A stretch of 64,000 nucleotides of DNA from Rhodohalobacter sp. 614A (GTDB taxonomy: Bacteria; Bacteroidota; Rhodothermia; Balneolales; Balneolaceae): contig NZ_JAKEDS010000003.1 of NCBI RefSeq assembly GCF_021462415.1, positions 124,001 to 188,000 of the forward strand, written 5' to 3'. Numbering within the stretch: position 1 is the stretch's first letter; each line of letters opens with the position of its first letter. Positions 41,534 through 53,391 of this stretch are shown here, one piece after another. A program made the translations under genes and the position numbers. The notes beneath the pieces were generated by a model. That model had not been told where the DNA came from. It saw nothing but the letters and a program-made list of their open reading frames with translations, and searched no databases.

Positions 41534-44500
41534 ATGAATAAGCTCCCTCAAAAACAAGGACTGTACAGTCCTGATTACGAACATGATGCGTGTGGTATCG
41601 GGTTTGTTGTAAACATTAAGGGTAAACAATCGCATACAATTGTAAATCAAGCTCTAACTGTTCTTCGAAACCTTGACCACCGGGGCGCTACCGGAAGTGA
41701 AGCAAATTCTGGTGACGGAGCCGGAATTTTGATGCAAATTCCCCATAAGTTTCTCAAACAATCTTGTGAAGGGTTGAATATTGATCTTCCCGAACCCGGA
41801 CAATATGGAGTTGGTATGTTCTTTCTTCCCGGCGAACGCGAAGACAGACGCCCATGCGAAAAAGTCGTGGAAAGAATTGTAAGCGAAGAAGGGCTCGAAG
41901 TTCTGGGCTGGAGAAAAGTTCCTACCGATAATTCTCATTTGGGAAAAACCGCAAAGGCATCAGAACCATCTTTTCGGCAACTGTTTATAAAACGGAGCAA
42001 AGATCTTGAAACCGAGCTTGACTTCGAACGCAAGCTTTATGTAATTCGCCGGCGGGCCACACGGGCCATCGAAGAAACCGATCTGAATATAAAAGAGAAA
42101 GACCTTTTTTATATCGCCAGCCTTTCCTGCAGAACGATTATTTATAAAGGAATGCTGACGCCCAAGCAGGTTGAAATATTTTTCCCGGATCTCCAGCAGC
42201 CCGAGATGGAATCGGCTCTGGCTTTGGTCCACTCCCGATTTAGTACAAACACATTCCCAAGCTGGAAACTTGCCCACCCCTACCGCTACCTGATTCATAA
42301 CGGAGAAATTAACACTGTGCGCGGCAACCAAAACTGGATGCGTGCACGAGAAGGCCAATTCGCTTCGGATTTATTTGGTGACGATCTTAAAAAATTATTC
42401 CCAATTGTTCAGGAAGATGGCAGTGACTCTGCCATATTTGACAACTGTCTTGAATTCCTGACCCTGAGCGGGCGATCACTCCCCCATGCCATGATGATGA
42501 TGATCCCCGAACCATGGGAAAAACATACAAACATGGATCCCGATAAACGGGCTTTTTACGAATATCACAGCTGTTTGATGGAACCGTGGGACGGACCTGC
42601 CTCCATTGCCTTCACCGATGGAAAAGTTGTAGGAGCTACTCTGGACCGAAACGGCCTGCGTCCTTCACGTTATTATATAACCCGGGATGATACCGTTGTA
42701 TTGGCCTCCGAAGTGGGAGTACTCGATATCAATGAAGATGATGTAATTCACAAAGATCGGCTTCAACCGGGCAGAATGCTTTTGATTGACACTGAGAAAG
42801 GCAGAATTATCAGTGATGAAGAAATCAAAAATCAGATTGCAACCGAACATCCCTACCAGGAATGGCTCGATAAAAACCTTATCGACTTTGATAAGGTTAC
42901 AGAGAAACTAACGTATGAAGAACCGGCCCTTAGCCACGAAGAAGTTTTACACAGGCAAAAAGTTTTCGGATATACATATGAAGATCTTCGGGTGAATGTA
43001 GGCCCAATGGCCGAAAACATGTTACAGCCGGTTGGTGCTATGGGTAACGATGCGCCGATTGCCGTTCTCTCAAACCAGCCGCAATTACTCTACAACTACT
43101 TTAAACAGTTGTTTGCACAGGTAACAAATCCGCCGATTGATCCGATTCGTGAGGAACTGATTACTTCTACTGAAACCATTTTGGGAACACAGGGAAATAT
43201 TCTGGATCCCCAACCGGATAGCTGCCGGCAGATTGAATTGACCTCGCCCATCCTCACCAACGAGGAGATGCAGCAACTGCAAAAACTGAAATTACCCGGT
43301 TTTAAAACCGAAACACTTTCCATTCTCTTTGAGTCCGGTTCTGGTGGAGAAGGACTTGAAAAAGCCCTTGAGAAACTATTTGAAAAGGCAGATATCGCAA
43401 TCATGAAGGGAGTCAATATCCTGGTTCTTTCTGATAAGGATTTTGACAAAACGCATGTCCCGATTCCGGCCTTATTAGCTGTTGCAGGTTTGCACCATCA
43501 TTTGATTCGATCCGGTAAACGAACCAAAGTTGGTATTGTTCTTGAATCCGGCGAACCACGGGAAACACATCACTTCTGTACACTTCTTGGATATGGAGTG
43601 GATGCCGTAAATCCTTATATGGCCTACGAAAGCCTCTACGACCTGATCAGAGAAGGATACATCGAAAATATTGATTACAAACGTGCCGTAAAGGGTTATA
43701 ACAAAGCGGTTGTAAAAGGCATCGTGAAAGTGATGTCCAAGATGGGAATTTCAACCATCAAATCTTATCGTGGAGCACAGATCTTTGAAGCTCTTGGAAT
43801 CGGGAAAGAAGTGATCGATAAGTATTTCACCTGGACAGATTCCAGAATTGGTGGAATCGGGCTGGATGAAATTGCCACTGAAGCCGAAATGCGACACAAA
43901 AAAGCTTATCCGAACTATCGTGTTAACGGACATGTATTGGATGAAGGCGGTCTTTATAAGTGGCGTAAAAAAGGCGAATTCCATATGTACAACCCAAAGA
44001 CCGTTCATACGCTACAATTTGCAAGTAAAACCGGCGATTACAAGTTGTACAAAGAATATGCAAAGTTGGTTGATGATCAGTTTGATCCGGCGCCAACACT
44101 TCGCCACTTGCTGGATTTTAATTTTGAGGAAAACCCGATTCCTCTCGAGGAAGTTGAATCGGTTGAAGCGATTTGCAAACGGTTTAAAACCGGTGCCATG
44201 TCATACGGCTCAATCAGTGAAGAAACACACGAAGCCATGGCCATTGCAATGAACCGCATTGGCGGGAAAAGCAATACAGGTGAAGGCGGTGAAGATCCTA
44301 AACGATACACACTTGATCCCAATGGCGATTCCCGAAACAGCGCCATCAAACAGGTAGCTTCCGGGCGATTTGGCGTAACCAGCGAATACCTTACCCAGGG
44401 AAATGAAATTCAAATTAAAATGGCACAGGGAGCCAAGCCCGGAGAAGGCGGTGAGCTGCCCGGCCGAAAAGTCTATCCCTGGATTGCAAAAGTACGGCTC

Positions 44501-46135
44501 TCGACGCCGGGTGTAGGTTTGATTTCTCCTCCGCCGCACCATGACATTTATTCTATCGAGGATCTTGCACAGTTAATTCACGATTTAAAAAATGCGAATA
44601 ACAAAGCAAGAATCAATGTAAAACTGGTTTCATTGAAAGGTGTCGGTACGATTGCCGCAGGTGTATCCAAAGGCCGCGCAGATGTAATTTTGGTCAGCGG
44701 ACACGATGGCGGAACCGGAGCATCTCCTCAAACCAGTATCAAACATGCCGGTTTGCCATGGGAGCTTGGGCTTTCTGAAACTCATCAAACACTGGTAATG
44801 AACGATCTTCGGAGCAGAGTGGTCCTTGAAACGGATGGCCAGATTAAAACTGGTCGCGACATTGCAATTGCCGCCTTGCTTGGAGCTGAAGAATATGGAT
44901 TCGGAACCAGTGCGCTGATTACACTCGGATGTATCATGATGCGGGTTTGTCACCTCGATACGTGCCCCGTGGGTGTTGCAACTCAAAATCCCGAACTGCG
45001 CCATAAATTTGTAGGTGATCCTCAATATGTGGTGAACTTCATGAAATTTGTTGCACAGGATCTTCGCGAATATATGGCGAAGTTAGGCTTCCGAACAATT
45101 GATGAGATGATCGGACGTACCGATAAACTCAAGCAGCGAGAAGTTGAACACTGGAAAGCCCAAAAGCTGGACCTCTCTCCTATTCTGTATAAGCCGGAAG
45201 TTGGAGATGAGATCGGTACCCGAAAATTGATTGATCAGAATCACGGGCTTGAAAACTCACTCGATGTTCAAACACTGATGGATATCTGTGAACCTGCTCT
45301 TACAAATAGAGAGCCGGTGAAAGCAAAACTCCCGATTCGGAGTATCAACCGGGTTGTGGGAACCATTGTGGGTAGTGAAGTTACGCGCCGGTATGGCCGT
45401 GAAGGACTGCCTGAAGATACTATCCACCTGAAATTTAAAGGCTCGGCCGGACAAAGTTTTGGAGCGTTTGTCCCCAAAGGTATGACTCTTGAACTGGAAG
45501 GTGATGCCAACGATTATTTCGGAAAAGGCCTGTCCGGCGGAAAACTGATTCTCTACCCCGGCGATGGAGCCAAGTTCAAACCTGAAGAGAATATCATTGT
45601 CGGAAACGTTTCGTTTTATGGTGCAACCAGCGGCGAAGCTTATATCCGCGGTATGGCCGGAGAACGGTTCTGTGTGAGAAACAGTGGTGTAAAAGCCGTT
45701 GTGGAATCCGTTGGAGATCACGCCTGTGAATATATGACCGGTGGACGTGTAGTTGTTCTCGGAGCAACCGGACGAAATTTTGCAGCGGGGATGTCAGGCG
45801 GAATCGCTTATGTTTTAGATCAGAATGGAACCTTCGAGAATTTCTGTAATCCCGAAATGGTTTTCCTCGAAAATCTTGAGGATGAGGATGAAATTCGGGA
45901 AGTAGAAAAAATGATCCGAAGACATGCCGACTACACAGATAGTACCATGGGCTGGAAAGTTTTGGCAAAATGGGAAGAAATGGTTCCCAAATTTGTAAAA
46001 GTAATGCCAAAAGACTTTAAGCGCATGAATGAAGCTATTGAGGAATCCAAAAAACAAGGATATAGTGGCGACGATGCTCTAATGGAAGCTTTTCTTCAGA
46101 ATAAAGAAAACAAAACCCGTAAAGAAGGAAACTAA
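41534..46135 (+). CDS. gltB: Glutamate synthase large subunit
   Basis: This 1533-residue enzyme makes two glutamates from glutamine and 2-oxoglutarate. A short propeptide precedes Cys20 (HDACGIGFV), the N-terminal nucleophile of the class II glutamine amidotransferase domain (about 20-430). The central domain and the FMN/2-oxoglutarate synthase domain follow ([38 protein letters not shown]). The 3Fe-4S cysteines are in [19 protein letters not shown]. The C-terminal beta-helix (GSEVTRRYG...[13 protein letters not shown]...GGRVVVLG) is complete. Size is normal. It is followed by gltD in the same direction with an 87-base gap. Confidence 0.97.
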   Translation: MNKLPQKQGLYSPDYEHDACGIGFVVNIKGKQSHTIVNQALTVLRNLDHRGATGSEANSGDGAGILMQIPHKFLKQSCEGLNIDLPEPGQYGVGMFFLPGEREDRRPCEKVVERIVSEEGLEVLGWRKVPTDNSHLGKTAKASEPSFRQLFIKRSKDLETELDFERKLYVIRRRATRAIEETDLNIKEKDLFYIASLSCRTIIYKGMLTPKQVEIFFPDLQQPEMESALALVHSRFSTNTFPSWKLAHPYRYLIHNGEINTVRGNQNWMRAREGQFASDLFGDDLKKLFPIVQEDGSDSAIFDNCLEFLTLSGRSLPHAMMMMIPEPWEKHTNMDPDKRAFYEYHSCLMEPWDGPASIAFTDGKVVGATLDRNGLRPSRYYITRDDTVVLASEVGVLDINEDDVIHKDRLQPGRMLLIDTEKGRIISDEEIKNQIATEHPYQEWLDKNLIDFDKVTEKLTYEEPALSHEEVLHRQKVFGYTYEDLRVNVGPMAENMLQPVGAMGNDAPIAVLSNQPQLLYNYFKQLFAQVTNPPIDPIREELITSTETILGTQGNILDPQPDSCRQIELTSPILTNEEMQQLQKLKLPGFKTETLSILFESGSGGEGLEKALEKLFEKADIAIMKGVNILVLSDKDFDKTHVPIPALLAVAGLHHHLIRSGKRTKVGIVLESGEPRETHHFCTLLGYGVDAVNPYMAYESLYDLIREGYIENIDYKRAVKGYNKAVVKGIVKVMSKMGISTIKSYRGAQIFEALGIGKEVIDKYFTWTDSRIGGIGLDEIATEAEMRHKKAYPNYRVNGHVLDEGGLYKWRKKGEFHMYNPKTVHTLQFASKTGDYKLYKEYAKLVDDQFDPAPTLRHLLDFNFEENPIPLEEVESVEAICKRFKTGAMSYGSISEETHEAMAIAMNRIGGKSNTGEGGEDPKRYTLDPNGDSRNSAIKQVASGRFGVTSEYLTQGNEIQIKMAQGAKPGEGGELPGRKVYPWIAKVRLSTPGVGLISPPPHHDIYSIEDLAQLIHDLKNANNKARINVKLVSLKGVGTIAAGVSKGRADVILVSGHDGGTGASPQTSIKHAGLPWELGLSETHQTLVMNDLRSRVVLETDGQIKTGRDIAIAALLGAEEYGFGTSALITLGCIMMRVCHLDTCPVGVATQNPELRHKFVGDPQYVVNFMKFVAQDLREYMAKLGFRTIDEMIGRTDKLKQREVEHWKAQKLDLSPILYKPEVGDEIGTRKLIDQNHGLENSLDVQTLMDICEPALTNREPVKAKLPIRSINRVVGTIVGSEVTRRYGREGLPEDTIHLKFKGSAGQSFGAFVPKGMTLELEGDANDYFGKGLSGGKLILYPGDGAKFKPEENIIVGNVSFYGATSGEAYIRGMAGERFCVRNSGVKAVVESVGDHACEYMTGGRVVVLGATGRNFAAGMSGGIAYVLDQNGTFENFCNPEMVFLENLEDEDEIREVEKMIRRHADYTDSTMGWKVLAKWEEMVPKFVKVMPKDFKRMNEAIEESKKQGYSGDDALMEAFLQNKENKTRKEGN

Positions 46136-46222
46136 AAACAGGCTTTGCTCAACAATGTTTTAGGTACCAATCTCCTAAGACAGTATCCACGATTTTAAAC
46201 ATTAAAAAAAGTATTGCAGACT

Positions 46223-47707
46223 ATGGGTAAGACAACCGGCTTTATGGAGTACAAACGTAAATCCACTCCATACAGAGAACCTAAAGAAAGGCTGGAAAAC
46301 TGGAACGAATTTTATAAACCGTTATCCGATGAAGAGCTTCAGCAACAGGGAGCCCGGTGTATGGATTGCGGGGTTCCATTCTGCCAAACCGGAACCGAAA
46401 TTGCTAATAAATCAGCCGGATGCCCGGTCTATAACCTGATTCCGGAATGGAACGACCTCGTTTACCGGGGCAAGTGGAAAGACGCTCTGCATCGTCTACA
46501 TAAAACAAACAACTTTCCGGAATTTACCGGACGCGTATGCCCTGCTCCGTGCGAAGGATCGTGTGTTCTCGGCATCATTGAACCAGCCGTGGCCATCAAA
46601 AGCATCGAACAAGCCATTATTGATAAAGGATTTGAAGAAGGCTGGGTTGTTGCCGAACCACCTGAAAACAGAACCGGCAAAACAGTAGGTATTGTCGGAT
46701 CCGGTCCCGCAGGATTAGCGGCCGCCGCCCAGTTAAACAGAGCCGGGCATAAAGTTACCGTTTACGAACGGGCTGACCGTATCGGCGGATTACTGACCTA
46801 TGGAATCCCCAATATGAAACTGGATAAATCTGTTGTAAAACGACGGGTTGATCTTCTGACTGAAGAGGGTGTTGAATTTGTAACCAATACCGAAATCGGT
46901 ACAGATATTCCCGCCCAGGAACTTCGAGAAAAACATGATGCATTAATCCTGTGCGGCGGCGCTACCAACCCGAGAGATCTCCCGATTGACGGACGTGATT
47001 TGAAAGGCATTCACTTTGCCATGGATTTTCTAAGACCTGATACAAAAAGTCTGCTTGATTCAAATCATGAAGACGGAAATTACATTTCTGCCAAAGGAAA
47101 AAATGTAATTGTAATTGGCGGTGGTGATACCGGAACGGATTGTGTGAGCACATCTATGCGACATGGTTGTGAAAACCTGACCCAGTTTGAAATTCTGCCT
47201 AAACCTCCAAATGCCCGTGCGGATGAAAATCCCTGGCCGCAATATCCCAATATCTATAAAGTTGATTACGGGCAGGAAGAAGCTGCATCCATTTTCGGTG
47301 ATGATCCCCGCCAATACCAGGTCATGACCAAAAAGTTTGTGGGTGACGAAAATGGCAATGTGAAAGAACTTCATACCGTGCAGATTGAGTGGGTAACGGA
47401 TGAAAACGGGCGAAGATCACCAAAAGAGATTGAAGGCTCTGAAAAAATCTGGAAAGCCGATCTCGTTCTTTTGGCTATGGGATTCCTTGGTCCGGAAAGT
47501 CCGGTGTTAGACCAGCTTGAAGTAGAACGGGATAATCGATCAAACGCTAAAGCTGAGCATGACAAATACGATACAAATGTAGAAGGTGTTTTCGCCGCCG
47601 GAGACATGCGCCGGGGACAAAGCCTCGTGGTATGGGCCATTAACGAAGGCCGTGGTGCTGCCCGCGAATGTGACCGCTGGCTGATGGGCAGTACGGAACT
47701 TCCTTAA
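46223..47707 (+). CDS. gltD: Glutamate synthase small subunit
   Basis: This 494-residue subunit passes electrons from NAD(P)H to GltB. The N-terminal domain has cysteines for 4Fe-4S clusters ([35 protein letters not shown]). A FAD-binding GxGPAG loop ([14 protein letters not shown], about 150-163), the NAD(P) loop ([13 protein letters not shown]) and the C-terminal FAD motif ([18 protein letters not shown]) follow. I chose ATG 46223; an earlier TTG adds three residues. It forms an operon with gltB and ends at a strong terminator. Confidence 0.96.
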   Translation: MGKTTGFMEYKRKSTPYREPKERLENWNEFYKPLSDEELQQQGARCMDCGVPFCQTGTEIANKSAGCPVYNLIPEWNDLVYRGKWKDALHRLHKTNNFPEFTGRVCPAPCEGSCVLGIIEPAVAIKSIEQAIIDKGFEEGWVVAEPPENRTGKTVGIVGSGPAGLAAAAQLNRAGHKVTVYERADRIGGLLTYGIPNMKLDKSVVKRRVDLLTEEGVEFVTNTEIGTDIPAQELREKHDALILCGGATNPRDLPIDGRDLKGIHFAMDFLRPDTKSLLDSNHEDGNYISAKGKNVIVIGGGDTGTDCVSTSMRHGCENLTQFEILPKPPNARADENPWPQYPNIYKVDYGQEEAASIFGDDPRQYQVMTKKFVGDENGNVKELHTVQIEWVTDENGRRSPKEIEGSEKIWKADLVLLAMGFLGPESPVLDQLEVERDNRSNAKAEHDKYDTNVEGVFAAGDMRRGQSLVVWAINEGRGAARECDRWLMGSTELP

Positions 47708-47723
47708 AGCAAATCAAACTTAA

Positions 47724-47786
47724 ATGGACACAGAATCACAGGAATTCATCTATTTCTCAGATTCTGTGTCCATTCTCTCCTTTTTC
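47724..47786 (+). terminator. Rho-independent terminator after gltD
   Basis: A 14-base perfect stem (47724-47737 with 47760-47773) with a 22-base loop is followed by TCTCTCC and a T run (47781-47785). It closes the gltBD operon. Confidence 0.82.
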
Positions 47787-47997
47787 CCAATCCCTCAACA
47801 TTCCTTTTCTGAATGTATTTTCCGGCTGAACTGCTTCATAATACAGTCTATCCTTTTCTTCGGAAAAATTGAAAATTATTAAGTAATATACCTTAAAATT
47901 TCTGGCGTAAATAAAGTACAAGAATCTCAAGAGGCGTACCGGGTGTGGCATGAATTTATAAATGCCTTATTCTTGCACTACAATAAGGGAAACGACT

Positions 47998-50900
47998 ATG
48001 ACACGAGTACAACTACTGGCATTTCGGCTTTTATGGTTGAGTTTATTCATTCTTCTTTGTAACACAGCATTTGGGCAAGGCCCCTCGAGTGAGCGTCCCC
48101 TCAGTGACTTCCTCACCGAAAACGGCACATTTCAAAATCCTCATAATTTTTCTGGTTCCTTAAACCCTGAGGGATTTACACTTTCAGTCAGTGATGATGG
48201 CACTCCGGTTTTTATGAACAACAGTAGCGCTTCGAATAATAACTGGACACTGGAAAGTGTAAGACCAGGAGCCGATGGTGAAGTGCTTGCAATGTTTATT
48301 CATGATGATTTCCTATATGTGGCAGGACGGTTTATGAACATAGCCAATGTTACTGGAACTAATCTGGCACGCTATCATATTACGAACAAGACTTGGAGAA
48401 CGATGGGGTTTGGTCATTCGGGATATGTAAAGTCTTTACTTGTAGCAAATGACTTTCTATATGTGGGAGGAAGATTCACATACGCAGGAGGCAACCCTGC
48501 TAATGGTATTGCGCGCTATAATTTAAAAGAAGACAATGGTCGTGCAAGCTGGAGTGCCTTAGGGAGTGGGCTTGTACATAACAATCCAAATAATAGTTAT
48601 GAATATTTGGATGTGAATACTTTACTCGTGTATGAAAATATATTATTTGTGGGCGGAAAATTTACAAATGCAGGGGGAATTGAAGCAAACAGTATCGCCC
48701 GTTATGACTTATCAAATGATAATGGTGATGCAAGTTGGGGGACATTAGGTGATGGTGTTTACATTAATTCATGGTCACAAAGTTGGAGTGAAGTTCATGC
48801 TCTTGCAGTATTTGAGAATTATTTATTTGTGGGCGGAAATTTTGAAAACGCCGGTGAAAATTCTATTAATGGATTTGCCCGTTATAATTTGAATGATGAC
48901 AATGGCAATTCAAGCTGGAGCTCTCCTGAGACAAATAAACGTGTTGGAATCGTATATGATATTCTTATAAAAGATCATGATATGTACATTGCGGCATGGA
49001 ATTCTAATTCTCATCTCCTCCGATATGATATTAACACTGGGCAAGTTGGCATTTTAGGTGAAAGTTCGGATGGGATAATTTCCGACCTAACTATTATTGG
49101 AGATTACATCTATGCTGGAGGAAGTTTTAATAACATTGGCGGGCTGAATACATCAAATATGGCCCGTTATAATTATGTCGAAAACAGACGTGAGGAAAGT
49201 TGGGAATCTCTGGATGATATTGATGGCCCCATCCAGGCTCTTGTGAGTTCCGAAAACTCACTCTTTATCGGAGGTAATTTTAAGCGAGTAGACTCTGCCT
49301 TTTCCGAAAATATTGCATATGCTAATGTCAATAATGGAAATCTTTCCTGGAAATCTTTTGGTGGTACAGGTTTAAATGGAGAAGTAGAAGCATTATTGGT
49401 ACATGAAAATATTCTTTATGTCGGTGGTCATTTCTCAAGAGTGGGAGGAATCTCTGCTTCTAATATTGCTCGTTATGATATAAATACACAAAAATGGAGT
49501 TCCTTGGGAGATGGGGTTGATGGATATGTAAATTGCTTTGTAATAATAGATGATGTTCTTTACGTCGGTGGTACTTTTTATCAAGCCGGGGGTATGGAGG
49601 CTGACCATATAGCCAGCTATGACCTAAAAGAAGATGCTGGGAATTCCAGTTGGAATAGTATTGGTCAGCTTTACAGATATTACACCAGTTATACACCTGG
49701 TGATCCAACTATATATACAATGATTAAGGATGGGAACAACTTGATCATTGGAGGTGATTTTACGGCTGTTCTTAGTCAAAAGTATCCAACGCATGGGTCG
49801 TCTGTTAACAGTATTGCCCGTTTTGATACGATTACTGAAACCTGGAGTGGATTTGGTGATGGACCTGAAATTAATCACTATGACTATGAACATCCGGAAA
49901 ACATTGAGGGTATTGTACGAGGTCTTGCTGTTGTGGACGACTATCTCTATATAGGTGGTTCCTTCAACTATATTGGTGGCGATGATTTTGAATCCGAAGA
50001 TCTTGCCCGCTATAACCTAAGAGAAGATAACGGTAATCCGAGCTGGAGTGCAGTACCAGGTGCAAGGCCAGGCTCTACTACCAACTTTATTTTAGAAGGA
50101 AAGGATATTATTGTAGCCGAGGGTTATCATCATGGAAACAATTATATAGGACGTTATAATACAGAAACCGAAACCTGGAATTTTTATGACCTCAATATTG
50201 AAGGTTTTATCCATGAAATAGGTTTGTTGGGCAATCAAGTATTTTTGGGTGGATCTTTTTCAAATGCTGGTGGAATAAGCGCTCATAATATTGTAAAGTT
50301 TAATTTTGATACTAAGGAACTGAGCCCTTTAGGAGATGGCGTAAGTGGCTCGGTTCAGACATTTGCCGTTTCGGGAAGCGATTTGTATGTAGGTGGAAAT
50401 TTTACAAACGCCGGTGGCAAACCGGCAAGCTACCTGGCCCGCTGGCATGAAGATTCAGGCTTTCCTGCAAAGATAGAACTCGTTTCACCCAACAATAACG
50501 AAAATAATGTTCAGCTTCGACCAAAACTAGACTGGCGGTATGATGCCAACATAGAAAGCTACACCCTCATGGTCTCAGAAACAGATGACTTCTCCGATCC
50601 GGTTATTCACCGAACAAATCTGGATGCATCCAGTTATCAAATCACAGAAAACCTGAAAGCCGGTCAAACCTATTTCTGGCGTGTTCGTGGAACGAATGAT
50701 AACGGCACAGGACAATGGAGCAACACCTGGAATTTTACCACTCAATCTGCTTCTACCCCGCCCCCGGTTAAAGTCGTTTTACAGAGCCCGGCAAATAACA
50801 GCCAGCATGTTCCGTTAAAACCACTTCTTAATTGGAATGAAGCCACCTATGCTGAGCAATATATCCTTAGGCTTTCGGAATCGACCGATTTTTCTGATCC

Positions 50901-52212
50901 GCTGATTCGCCAGGAAAATATAGAACAGACATCTTTCCAACTGACAAGTAATCTGGACACTGACCAAACCTATTATTGGCAGGTTCGGGGCACAAATTCT
51001 GATGGGAATGGTCCCTGGAGTCTTGTTTGGAGCTTCACAACAACATCAGCTTCTACCCCGCTTCCGGGAAAAATCGTTTTGCAAAGTCCTGAAAATGCAA
51101 GCCACGACATCCCCCTTCAACCCCAACTCAGTTGGAATGTGGATGATGAAAGTGACAGCTATGAGTTGGTGTTATCGGAGAACTCCGATTTTACCGCTCC
51201 TATTATTCATCAAACAGATCTTGACGGAACAACTTTTAAGCCCACTGAAAATCTTGATTATAACACTACATATTATTGGCAGGTTCGTGGCGTAAATAAT
51301 ACGGGAAATGGCGAATGGAGCCAGACATGGGCCTTTACAACCATCGCTCTTCCCGGACAAGTGAGCTTGCTGTCTCCCGACAATAACGGTACCGATATCC
51401 CCATTCGGCCGGAGCTAACCTGGACATCTATGGATGCGGATGAGACAGAAAATTATGAACTGTTGCTTTCTGAAAATCCTGATTTTTCCAATCCGGTTGT
51501 TCATCAAACAAATCTTGAGGAAACAACCTTGAATGTTTCTGAAGATCTGGATTACAGCACAACCTATTACTGGCGTGTTCGTGGCGTTAATAGCAATGGT
51601 AACGGCCCCTGGAGTAATACTTGGAATTTTACAACTATTCTGCCTCCCATACCCGCCCAGGTTAACCTGATTTCTCCTGCTGACCACATCAATGACATTC
51701 CGCTTTTGCCGGAGCTTGTTTGGGAACCGGCCGGACAAACTGAAAATTACGAGCTAATCGTCTCCACAGAACCAGATCTCAGTAATCCTGTTCTTCATCA
51801 AACCGATCTCCATCAAACAACTTTCCAGCTTTCTAAGGAATTAGTATATAACCAGGTCTATTATTGGCAGGTCCGTGGGGTAAATATGTATGGGGACGGA
51901 TCCTGGAGTGAGATTTGGAGCTTCACAACCATCGCGCCTACTGAAATAGCGCTGGATCCGAACTGGCCGAATCCATTTTCGAAAGCCATTGCCGGAACTA
52001 CTATTCGATACCGGCTGCCGACCGAAAACAACGTACGTCTGGAAATCTACAACATTTCCGGCAGGCGAGTGGCTGTACTGGTAAATAACATTAAACCCGC
52101 GGGTGAACATAGCATACAATTTAACGGGTCGGGATTGGCAGACGGCGTCTATTTTTACAGGCTGATTACAGATGATAAGCTTGTCACACGAAAAATGCTG
52201 ATGCTCAAGTAG
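47998..52212 (+). CDS. Secreted beta-propeller / FN3 protein with T9SS sorting domain
   Basis: This 1404-residue protein starts at ATG 47998 behind AAGGGA; an upstream ATG at 47962 lacks a ribosome site. After the signal peptide (ends TAFGQ) come about 12 repeats of the form LYVGGxFxxAGGxxAxxIARYDL, one every 50-100 residues over about 90-820, which predicts a beta-propeller. Five tandem fibronectin-III-like domains of about 97-100 residues follow (50461-51945, each ending YYWQVRGxNxxGxGxWSxxWxFTT). Last is a type IX secretion sorting domain (NWPNPFSKAIAGTTIRYRL...NISGRRVAVLV...GVYFYRLITD..LVTRKMLMLK). It is probably displayed on the cell surface. Confidence 0.9.
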   Translation: MTRVQLLAFRLLWLSLFILLCNTAFGQGPSSERPLSDFLTENGTFQNPHNFSGSLNPEGFTLSVSDDGTPVFMNNSSASNNNWTLESVRPGADGEVLAMFIHDDFLYVAGRFMNIANVTGTNLARYHITNKTWRTMGFGHSGYVKSLLVANDFLYVGGRFTYAGGNPANGIARYNLKEDNGRASWSALGSGLVHNNPNNSYEYLDVNTLLVYENILFVGGKFTNAGGIEANSIARYDLSNDNGDASWGTLGDGVYINSWSQSWSEVHALAVFENYLFVGGNFENAGENSINGFARYNLNDDNGNSSWSSPETNKRVGIVYDILIKDHDMYIAAWNSNSHLLRYDINTGQVGILGESSDGIISDLTIIGDYIYAGGSFNNIGGLNTSNMARYNYVENRREESWESLDDIDGPIQALVSSENSLFIGGNFKRVDSAFSENIAYANVNNGNLSWKSFGGTGLNGEVEALLVHENILYVGGHFSRVGGISASNIARYDINTQKWSSLGDGVDGYVNCFVIIDDVLYVGGTFYQAGGMEADHIASYDLKEDAGNSSWNSIGQLYRYYTSYTPGDPTIYTMIKDGNNLIIGGDFTAVLSQKYPTHGSSVNSIARFDTITETWSGFGDGPEINHYDYEHPENIEGIVRGLAVVDDYLYIGGSFNYIGGDDFESEDLARYNLREDNGNPSWSAVPGARPGSTTNFILEGKDIIVAEGYHHGNNYIGRYNTETETWNFYDLNIEGFIHEIGLLGNQVFLGGSFSNAGGISAHNIVKFNFDTKELSPLGDGVSGSVQTFAVSGSDLYVGGNFTNAGGKPASYLARWHEDSGFPAKIELVSPNNNENNVQLRPKLDWRYDANIESYTLMVSETDDFSDPVIHRTNLDASSYQITENLKAGQTYFWRVRGTNDNGTGQWSNTWNFTTQSASTPPPVKVVLQSPANNSQHVPLKPLLNWNEATYAEQYILRLSESTDFSDPLIRQENIEQTSFQLTSNLDTDQTYYWQVRGTNSDGNGPWSLVWSFTTTSASTPLPGKIVLQSPENASHDIPLQPQLSWNVDDESDSYELVLSENSDFTAPIIHQTDLDGTTFKPTENLDYNTTYYWQVRGVNNTGNGEWSQTWAFTTIALPGQVSLLSPDNNGTDIPIRPELTWTSMDADETENYELLLSENPDFSNPVVHQTNLEETTLNVSEDLDYSTTYYWRVRGVNSNGNGPWSNTWNFTTILPPIPAQVNLISPADHINDIPLLPELVWEPAGQTENYELIVSTEPDLSNPVLHQTDLHQTTFQLSKELVYNQVYYWQVRGVNMYGDGSWSEIWSFTTIAPTEIALDPNWPNPFSKAIAGTTIRYRLPTENNVRLEIYNISGRRVAVLVNNIKPAGEHSIQFNGSGLADGVYFYRLITDDKLVTRKMLMLK
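50461..51945 (+). repeat. Five tandem FN3-encoding repeats of about 300 bp
   Basis: Repeat units start near 50461, 50758, 51058, 51349 and 51649. Each encodes a domain that starts with a Q/LxSPxNN strand and ends with YYW(Q/R)VRG and W.FTT. The DNA copies are similar but clearly diverged, so recent duplication is not required. Confidence 0.85.
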
Positions 52213-52222
52213 TTAACTGAAA

Positions 52223-52711
52223 ATGAACATCCGTCGATTTCAATCCATAGATGCAGACCAAATTGCCCAACTCTTCCATGATACCATTCGCACGGTAAAT
52301 CTTGGTGATTATACTGAAGAACAAGTAAAAGTCTGGGCACCGGATGACATCCACTTTCGTGATTGGAACGCCAAATGTTCAAGTAAATTTACATTGGTTG
52401 CCGAATCTGAAGGAATTATTGCAGGTTTTGCCCAGCTCGATTTTGACGGGCACATCGACTGTTTCTATTGCCATAAAGATTTTCAGGGACAGGGAGTCGG
52501 AAAGCTTCTCTATAGCGGTCTCGAAAATGAAGCACAAAAACAAGGTCTGAACAAGTTGTATGTGGAAGTAAGTATCACAGCCAAACCGTTTTTTCTGAAA
52601 ATGGGTTTCACATCTAAGAAAAAACAAGAGATTATCGTAAGAGGTGTTTGTTTAATAAATTTCCGAATGGAAAAAATTATCGCCCGACAAGCCTCTTATC
52701 ACAGCGTATAA
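52223..52711 (+). CDS. GNAT-family N-acetyltransferase
   Basis: This 162-residue protein opens with the GNAT N-strand MNIRRFQSIDADQIAQLFHDTIRTVN. The core is IIAGFAQLDFDGHIDCFYCHKDFQGQGVGKLLYSGLENEAQKQG, with the acetyl-CoA loop QGQGVG. The last helix and strand read AKPFFLKMGFTSKKKQEIIVRGVCLINFRMEK. It is close to YafP/ElaA-like stand-alone acetyltransferases. It begins 10 bases after the large secreted protein, but a shared function is unlikely. Confidence 0.9.
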   Translation: MNIRRFQSIDADQIAQLFHDTIRTVNLGDYTEEQVKVWAPDDIHFRDWNAKCSSKFTLVAESEGIIAGFAQLDFDGHIDCFYCHKDFQGQGVGKLLYSGLENEAQKQGLNKLYVEVSITAKPFFLKMGFTSKKKQEIIVRGVCLINFRMEKIIARQASYHSV

Positions 52712-52827
52712 TGAGTTCTCTTTTTGATTCTGACGGGTAACGAATGATTGTAAAATTCGTCAAAATTTCATGGATTTTCAGTTCATGAAATAGTACAATC
52801 TGCTAACCACAATCAAAATTTCTCCTG

Positions 52828-53322
52828 ATGAAAAAATTATTCCTTCTCCTCGGTTTGGCTTTTCTTATTGCTAATTGCTCTGGAAACGATAATCAAAATA
52901 CAGAGTCTTCTTCCATGCCAAAGGATTCACTCGAAACAGTTTTTAATGAACAGTTGGCTAATGAAGTTGGGGCTGATGACTACGGGATGCGTCAATATGT
53001 GATGGCGTTTCTGAAAGCCGGTCCAAACCCAAGTGCGGATTCTACTCAGGCAATGGAATTACAAAGAGCACACCTCGCAAATATTCGACGAATGGCAGAA
53101 GATGGAGATCTCGTCTTAGCGGGACCTTTCATGGATCGCGGAGATGTTCGGGGAATTTATGTTTTCAATGTTAAAACCGTTGAAGAAGCCAGAGAATTAA
53201 CCGAGACCGATCCGGCAATCCAGGCAGGCGCGTTAGAAATGGAACTGCATCCGTGGTACGGCTCAGCCGCGTTGATGAAAATTAATGAGATTCACGAACA
53301 GATCAGCAAGCAGAATCCGTAA
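52828..53322 (+). CDS. YciI-like lipoprotein
   Basis: This 164-residue lipoprotein (lipobox IANC, Cys17) has an acidic linker and a YCII-like ferredoxin fold: QYVMAFLKAGPNPSADSTQAMELQRAHLANIRRMAEDGDLVLAGPFMDRGDVRGIYVFNVKTVEEARELTETDPAIQAGALEMELHPWYGSAAL. The His and Asp of the YCII core are present (RAHLANI, ETDPA). Function of exported YciI-like proteins is unknown. Confidence 0.82.
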   Translation: MKKLFLLLGLAFLIANCSGNDNQNTESSSMPKDSLETVFNEQLANEVGADDYGMRQYVMAFLKAGPNPSADSTQAMELQRAHLANIRRMAEDGDLVLAGPFMDRGDVRGIYVFNVKTVEEARELTETDPAIQAGALEMELHPWYGSAALMKINEIHEQISKQNP

Positions 53323-53391
53323 TTTTGTAGAAATTATACTTCCTGGCTGAGGCTTCTTCAAGGGACTTCTTCAGAACAAAAAAGACAATGA

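Noticed and set aside
41654-46057. Many open frames antisense to gltB, up to 154 codons
   Set aside because: They are shadows of the gltB codon pattern. None has a family signature or ribosome site.
50461-51945. FN3 repeats as an assembly artefact or a CRISPR-like array
   Set aside because: The repeats are diverged in DNA, stay in frame and encode complete domains of constant length.
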